A stretch of DNA of 64,000 nt from Leptobrachium leishanense (taxonomy: Eukaryota > Chordata > Amphibia > Anura > Megophryidae), in contig CM019065.1 in assembly GCA_009667805.1 (NCBI GenBank), forward strand, positions 152,680,101 through 152,744,100. Reading direction: 5' to 3'. The notes beneath the pieces are model-generated. The model was not told the DNA's origin. It was given only the letters and a program-made list of their open reading frames with translations, and ran no database searches. The translations under genes and the position numbers were made by a program. Position 1 is the stretch's first letter. Each line of letters begins with the position of its first letter. Positions 62,501 through 64,000 of the stretch are shown one piece after another.

Positions 62501-63391
62501 GGGGTAATGGCACCCTTGTGAGAAGTATTGAACAAGCTCCTAAAATTCTTCTTTCATAACATCACATGCTATATCCTTCGCTTGTTAAGTAAACCCCGAA
62601 TGTCACGAGTAATCCGGTGCAGTAAAAGCAGTGAGCGGCCTGGGCAGTTGGAGAAACGATTAAACCAAAATGAAAATGTTTAGTCTAATGATGTGAAGTT
62701 TGTTTGCATCAAAAACATGATGTGAATATGATAGGAAAGTTACCCCCCCCCCCTTCCCCAATGAATGTGTAGAAATATTAGCTGAAAAAACTATCCTTTA
62801 AACCTATCCATAACTTCTAAGAATGGAGCAGCGTTTATTGACTAAAAATGACAGGAGCATCATAGAATAGTAGTGGCGCTTCTGAAGAAATGTAGCAGAA
62901 TCTGTTGGTTACGGTTGGGCTTAGGGGTTAGTTAATTTTGCAGTAAATTACATATATTTTCATGCCCACTGTCCTTTTCCTATCATATTCGTGTACCTTT
63001 TTTTTTTTTTTGACCAGGAGTGAAGGTTGCACCATTTTTCGATCTTCTTTTCCTGCTCTGGTAGATTTTTTTTTTATTTTATTAGCTTTTTGACATGCTG
63101 CTAAAACCATCCATAATTTCAATGGTAAACCCACGCAATTTTTTACAGTTGGATGTGAAGGTTTGGGAGAGTGTTTTGTCTTACAAAGTAGCATTGCTGT
63201 GATTGTAAAATATCAGATACATGTTTTTTCCGCATTCAGTTTGTGTAATTCTCCATTGTCATTAAAGCACAATCTACTGCCTCAGCCACCACGGCATAAA
63301 TTTATCAGTGACTCAGATGAACTTATATTGGAAGATGAGCTGCAGAGGATCAAACTTGAAGGGACCATCGACAAACAGAAGTTTGTAACAG
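50332..63391 (+). CDS. POLD2: DNA polymerase delta subunit 2 (p50), N-terminal exons
   Basis: POLD2 is the B-subunit of polymerase delta. It holds the catalytic subunit's C-terminal domain and links it to POLD3 during replication and repair in the nucleus. Three coding segments (50332-50551, 60745-60866, 63268-63391) join in frame to 155 codons; the gene runs on past the window. Recognisable stretches are [70 protein letters not shown], and [12 protein letters not shown] followed by [14 protein letters not shown]. All of these fit vertebrate POLD2 before and within the OB-fold. The ATG at 50332 is 9 bp after the acceptor at 50321-50322, so exon 1 is non-coding. Intron 2 is 10.2 kb and houses a DIRS element. 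No break is seen. Confidence 0.97.
50655..50789. mobile_element. hAT-like MITE, family C, best copy
   Basis: It starts CAGGGGTCAGCAACCTTGGC and ends GGGCCAGCGTTGCAGACCCA then TG. The flanks CTCTAGGT and CTCTAAGC look like a decayed 8-bp duplication, as expected for hAT. Confidence 0.75.
51466..52043. repeat. Large imperfect inverted repeat (foldback)
   Basis: The left arm 51466-51590 (GGTCTCCTTAAAGTGGGGAC onward) is the reverse complement of the right arm about 51920-52043 (ending CCCACTTTAAGGAGATGG). Both inner ends have a CGAAACG/CGTTTCG motif of the Penelope-like type. The spacer is about 330 bp. No coding region is recognised. Confidence 0.75.
52436..52615 (+). repeat. DIRS left inverted terminal repeat
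   Basis: AATTTTATCCCAGGACTCGG onward to CTCCTCCTCTTTCTTTG; it is complementary to the right end. Confidence 0.9.
53031..54560 (+). CDS. DIRS gag-like ORF1
   Basis: Starts at the ATG at 53031 after a GC-rich leader. About 510 residues: a serine/arginine-rich N-terminus ([15 protein letters not shown]), a central conserved stretch with [20 protein letters not shown] and [16 protein letters not shown] sequence ([14 protein letters not shown]), and an arginine/glycine-rich end ([16 protein letters not shown]) suited to nucleic-acid binding. The frame stays open to 56561, but beyond about 54560 the matching protein is in the other frame, so I place the functional end near there. It presumably packages element RNA. 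Confidence 0.8.
54418..56232 (+). CDS. DIRS reverse transcriptase / RNase H ORF
   Basis: 604 codons, overlapping ORF1 by at least 140 bp in another frame. Reverse transcriptase motifs are [20 protein letters not shown] (residues 141-160), [13 protein letters not shown] (188-200), [17 protein letters not shown], and catalytic YLDD (residues 254-257, 55177-55188). RNase H follows with [41 protein letters not shown] and [13 protein letters not shown], which supply the acidic residues. The ORF stops at 56232 right after a run of six C (56218-56223). Family-typical sequence ([28 protein letters not shown]) goes on in the frame of ORF1 to 56561. Confidence 0.9.
   Translation: MAPPSTPHAMLPTTPVPAHDSFHPEPDHGAETPTEEADPPIEDPQVSTFQIIPSSGVRVGGRLTDFAHAWSRLTTDAWVLATIRGFSIDFVDTPTQTQPPAPLHFAHAQDLLIQVEIRDLLSKGAIEPAHSSTNGFLSTLFLVAKKGGGFRPVINLKQLNLSVVYRHFQMEGIHTLRHVLRKDDWLVKLDLKDAYLTVPVCLAHRDFLRFIWQDRVWRFTCLPFGLSSAPWCFTKLLKPVIASLRTRGVRLIIYLDDILLMSESRDTLLTHLQWTISLLQELGFLINTGKSLLSPTHRIEFLGFLLDSHDLLLFLPPSKIRNIRKETSSLLRHSAPTLRILARVVGLLAAARLAIIPAPLHYRALQRLKARSLRAGSDYSDTVSLTEDARSDLTWWHSQMTSWNGKHLFPPPPTLTIDSDASGLGWGAHCDGAETGGRWSPTEQTRHINVLELLAGFFAVRCFTRNSPHRSILLRLDNFPAVRYINAMGGPRSESLSLMASDFWGYCLQHGLWVHAQFIPGLSNRIADWNSRHLSDSGDWRIPSSVFDQLHSLWGPLRWDLFASRLNAQLREFFSWRPDPDALAVDAFLQDWSESRHYAFPPSP
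56218..56561 (+). CDS. C-terminal part of the DIRS RT/RNase H protein in a shifted frame
   Basis: From the C-run onward the frame that began at 53031 reads [18 protein letters not shown], then [18 protein letters not shown], then [11 protein letters not shown]. This resembles the end of RT/RNase H proteins of DIRS elements. Either one C was lost or ribosomes slip there. It overlaps the start of the recombinase ORF by 53 bp. Confidence 0.75.
56509..57393 (+). CDS. DIRS tyrosine recombinase
   Basis: 294 codons, intact. N-terminal SAM-like part from [16 protein letters not shown]; catalytic domain with R137 ([12 protein letters not shown]), the H243-R246 box (YGAHSVRSA), W269 (SADWSR) and nucleophile Y279 (ARLFYVRPL). 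This is the complete R-H-R-H/W-Y set of the phage-integrase family. It would insert the circular DNA copy into the genome without a staggered cut. The stop TGA is at 57391-57393, directly before the internal complementary region. Confidence 0.92.
   Translation: MGPGTRSAYGSAWNRWADWCMGRHQDPVSASLNSALDFLTSLFDSGLAFRTLNVYRSAMSAGHVGFAGVALGQHPLVCRLLRGARFERPPPLPRYSSTWDVSRVLSFLEAWPDNGDLSLRQLSAKLVMLFCLLSCKRVGDIRALDYPSRSFGPDGVTFDVSRRTKTSISSVFFPSYPDRPLLCPVRCLRLYEGRLVGFRTGSVSPLFLSFRAPHRPVTSTSLARWVRWLLELAGVDTASYGAHSVRSAMVSSAVAAGCRLEDVMRSADWSRESTARLFYVRPLRHWTETVVAQL
57396..57498 (+). repeat. DIRS internal complementary region
   Basis: GGCAAAATAGGAGCCTCCGA is complementary to the left tip. It is followed without a gap by the complement of the right tip, starting TTGAGGAATTTTCCTATTTC and ending GGCGAGTATTTT. 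Confidence 0.92.
57629..57634 (+). terminator. Probable DIRS polyadenylation signal
   Basis: AATAAA in a GC-rich stretch downstream of the recombinase ORF and before the right terminal repeat. Confidence 0.5.
57865..58088 (+). repeat. DIRS right inverted terminal repeat with extension
   Basis: It mirrors the left repeat from CAAAGAAAGAGGAGGAGCC to GCCTCCGAGTCC, then adds TTAATAAAATTAGAACTTTC and on to CCTCAATT, absent from the left tip but present in the internal complementary region. Confidence 0.9.
58089..59979 (+). other. POLD2 intron 2, after the DIRS element
   Basis: No gene recognised. It holds a candidate hammerhead-like motif at 58956-58995 and diverged repeat sequence. A 67-codon minus frame at 59613-59816 has no recognisable domain. 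Confidence 0.45.
58956..58995 (+). ncRNA. Hammerhead-ribozyme-like motif (candidate)
   Basis: Order: CCAG, CTGAAGA (fits core CUGANGA), an extra A, stem GCCG-TGATAG-CGGT, GAAA, CGCGTC (a minimal stem III, then the cleavage-site C), CTGG pairing with the first CCAG. Such modules with very short stem III occur in Penelope-like repeats. The extra A after the core may make it inactive. Confidence 0.4.
59980..60592. mobile_element. Right half of the TTAA-type element (relative of 14617-15834)
   Basis: Matches 15380-15830 in blocks such as AGCAGTATTGTTCAC, AAAACACGTTTAAACCTGAT and ATGGCTCAGCAGTGAAGGGG. The terminal TTAA has decayed to GTAA. The left half is absent. Confidence 0.7.
60745..60866 (+). 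CDS. POLD2: POLD2 second coding exon
   Basis: 122 bp: TTTACAG acceptor before 60745, gtaagc donor at 60867. It encodes [17 protein letters not shown] through LREISEE. Confidence 0.96.
60867..63267 (+). other. POLD2 intron 3
   Basis: A family C hAT-like MITE fragment lies near 61426-61530. No gene is recognised elsewhere. Minus-strand open frames at 62134-62535 have no domain I know. Confidence 0.5.
63268..63391 (+). CDS. POLD2: POLD2 third coding exon
   Basis: 124 bp: ATTAAAG acceptor before 63268, gtgaga donor at 63392. It encodes [18 protein letters not shown] through KQKFVTG. Confidence 0.95.
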
Positions 63392-64000
63392 GTGAGACTG
63401 GGAAACCAGACCATGACTTTTTTGGAGCACGGTGCTAGAGGCCACGAAATCAGTCTGTAAACAATGCTCAAAATATATGTAGAATATTCAGAAATATACG
63501 GGTTGGCACACTTAGCAAAAGTAGTGGACTAGTGCGTCCCCTGGACATATCATATAACCACCCTCAATGGGTGTAGACCCTTATAAACAACCGTAATGCA
63601 GAAAAAAGTATAGCAGAGGTCTGCATACTAGAGACCTGTTGGTGATTAACATACACAGCAGAGGGCAAAAATAAAATAAAGCTTAAGCTTTAATGGCAGT
63701 GTATCAGACAAAAAGAGAAATTAATGCAATTCCAAAAAGTTAACTAATAGCACCCAGGAACTGGTCAGTTTGGGCCCATCTCTAATTAAATGTATGTTCT
63801 CATTCCATAGGTACCAGGTCATATATAATTCTATAAGGCTTTATTTGGTTTATCAGTGTGCAGACCTATGCTATAATTTTTCTGCAAAATATATATAATT
63901 TATTGTTTTTTCTTTTCTGAGGTAATGTTTTGATTCTCAGTGTAGTATCACCCATGTTGCCATTTCTGAATTTTCATCAAGATTGTCTTGTGAATGTTCA
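63392..64000 (+). other. POLD2 intron 4, start
   Basis: No feature seen to the window end. Confidence 0.4.

Overview
This is vertebrate nuclear DNA, best explained as an amphibian (probably frog) genome. It carries parts of three genes on the + strand, in the order GCK (glucokinase) - MYL7 (atrial myosin regulatory light chain) - POLD2 (DNA polymerase delta subunit 2). All three have short exons with GT-AG introns. This order and shared orientation match the human GCK-MYL7-POLD2 block. The frog assignment rests on the mix of transposons (a DIRS element, L1, L2/CR1-type LINEs, Harbinger-, hAT- and piggyBac-like MITEs), on the codon-level similarity to tetrapod proteins, and on GCK being present (it is missing in birds). 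The species cannot be named from this window.

Layout: 1-929 is the 3' part of a retroelement inside a GCK intron. 1249-5470 holds the last six coding exons of GCK. 5.5-23.7 kb is intergenic and full of transposons: Harbinger-like MITEs, a LINE with a 2A-like peptide at 10.6-14.35 kb, two TTAA-flanked elements at 14.6-16.6 kb, a hairpin MITE split by a hAT element that carries a 1.4 kb minisatellite at 17.2-19.5 kb, and an L1-type element with only ORF1 at 21.6-23.4 kb. MYL7 runs from 23.89 to 36.2 kb, with a first coding exon that holds only the ATG. 37.0-46.7 kb is a nested block: a minus-strand L1 lies between inverted satellite arms and is itself split by two later insertions and a palindromic MITE. 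POLD2 starts with a GC-rich non-coding exon near 47.1-47.27 kb. Its first three coding exons are at 50.3, 60.7 and 63.3 kb, and the gene continues past the window. POLD2 intron 2 contains a nearly complete DIRS retrotransposon (about 52.44-58.09 kb).

How the genes relate: they do not form a pathway. GCK is the glucose sensor of liver and pancreas, MYL7 is an atrial sarcomere protein, and POLD2 is a housekeeping replication factor. They are linked only by old synteny. Most of the remaining DNA is transposon-derived. Many insertions can be proved from target-site duplications, so the order of events can be read in several nested stacks.
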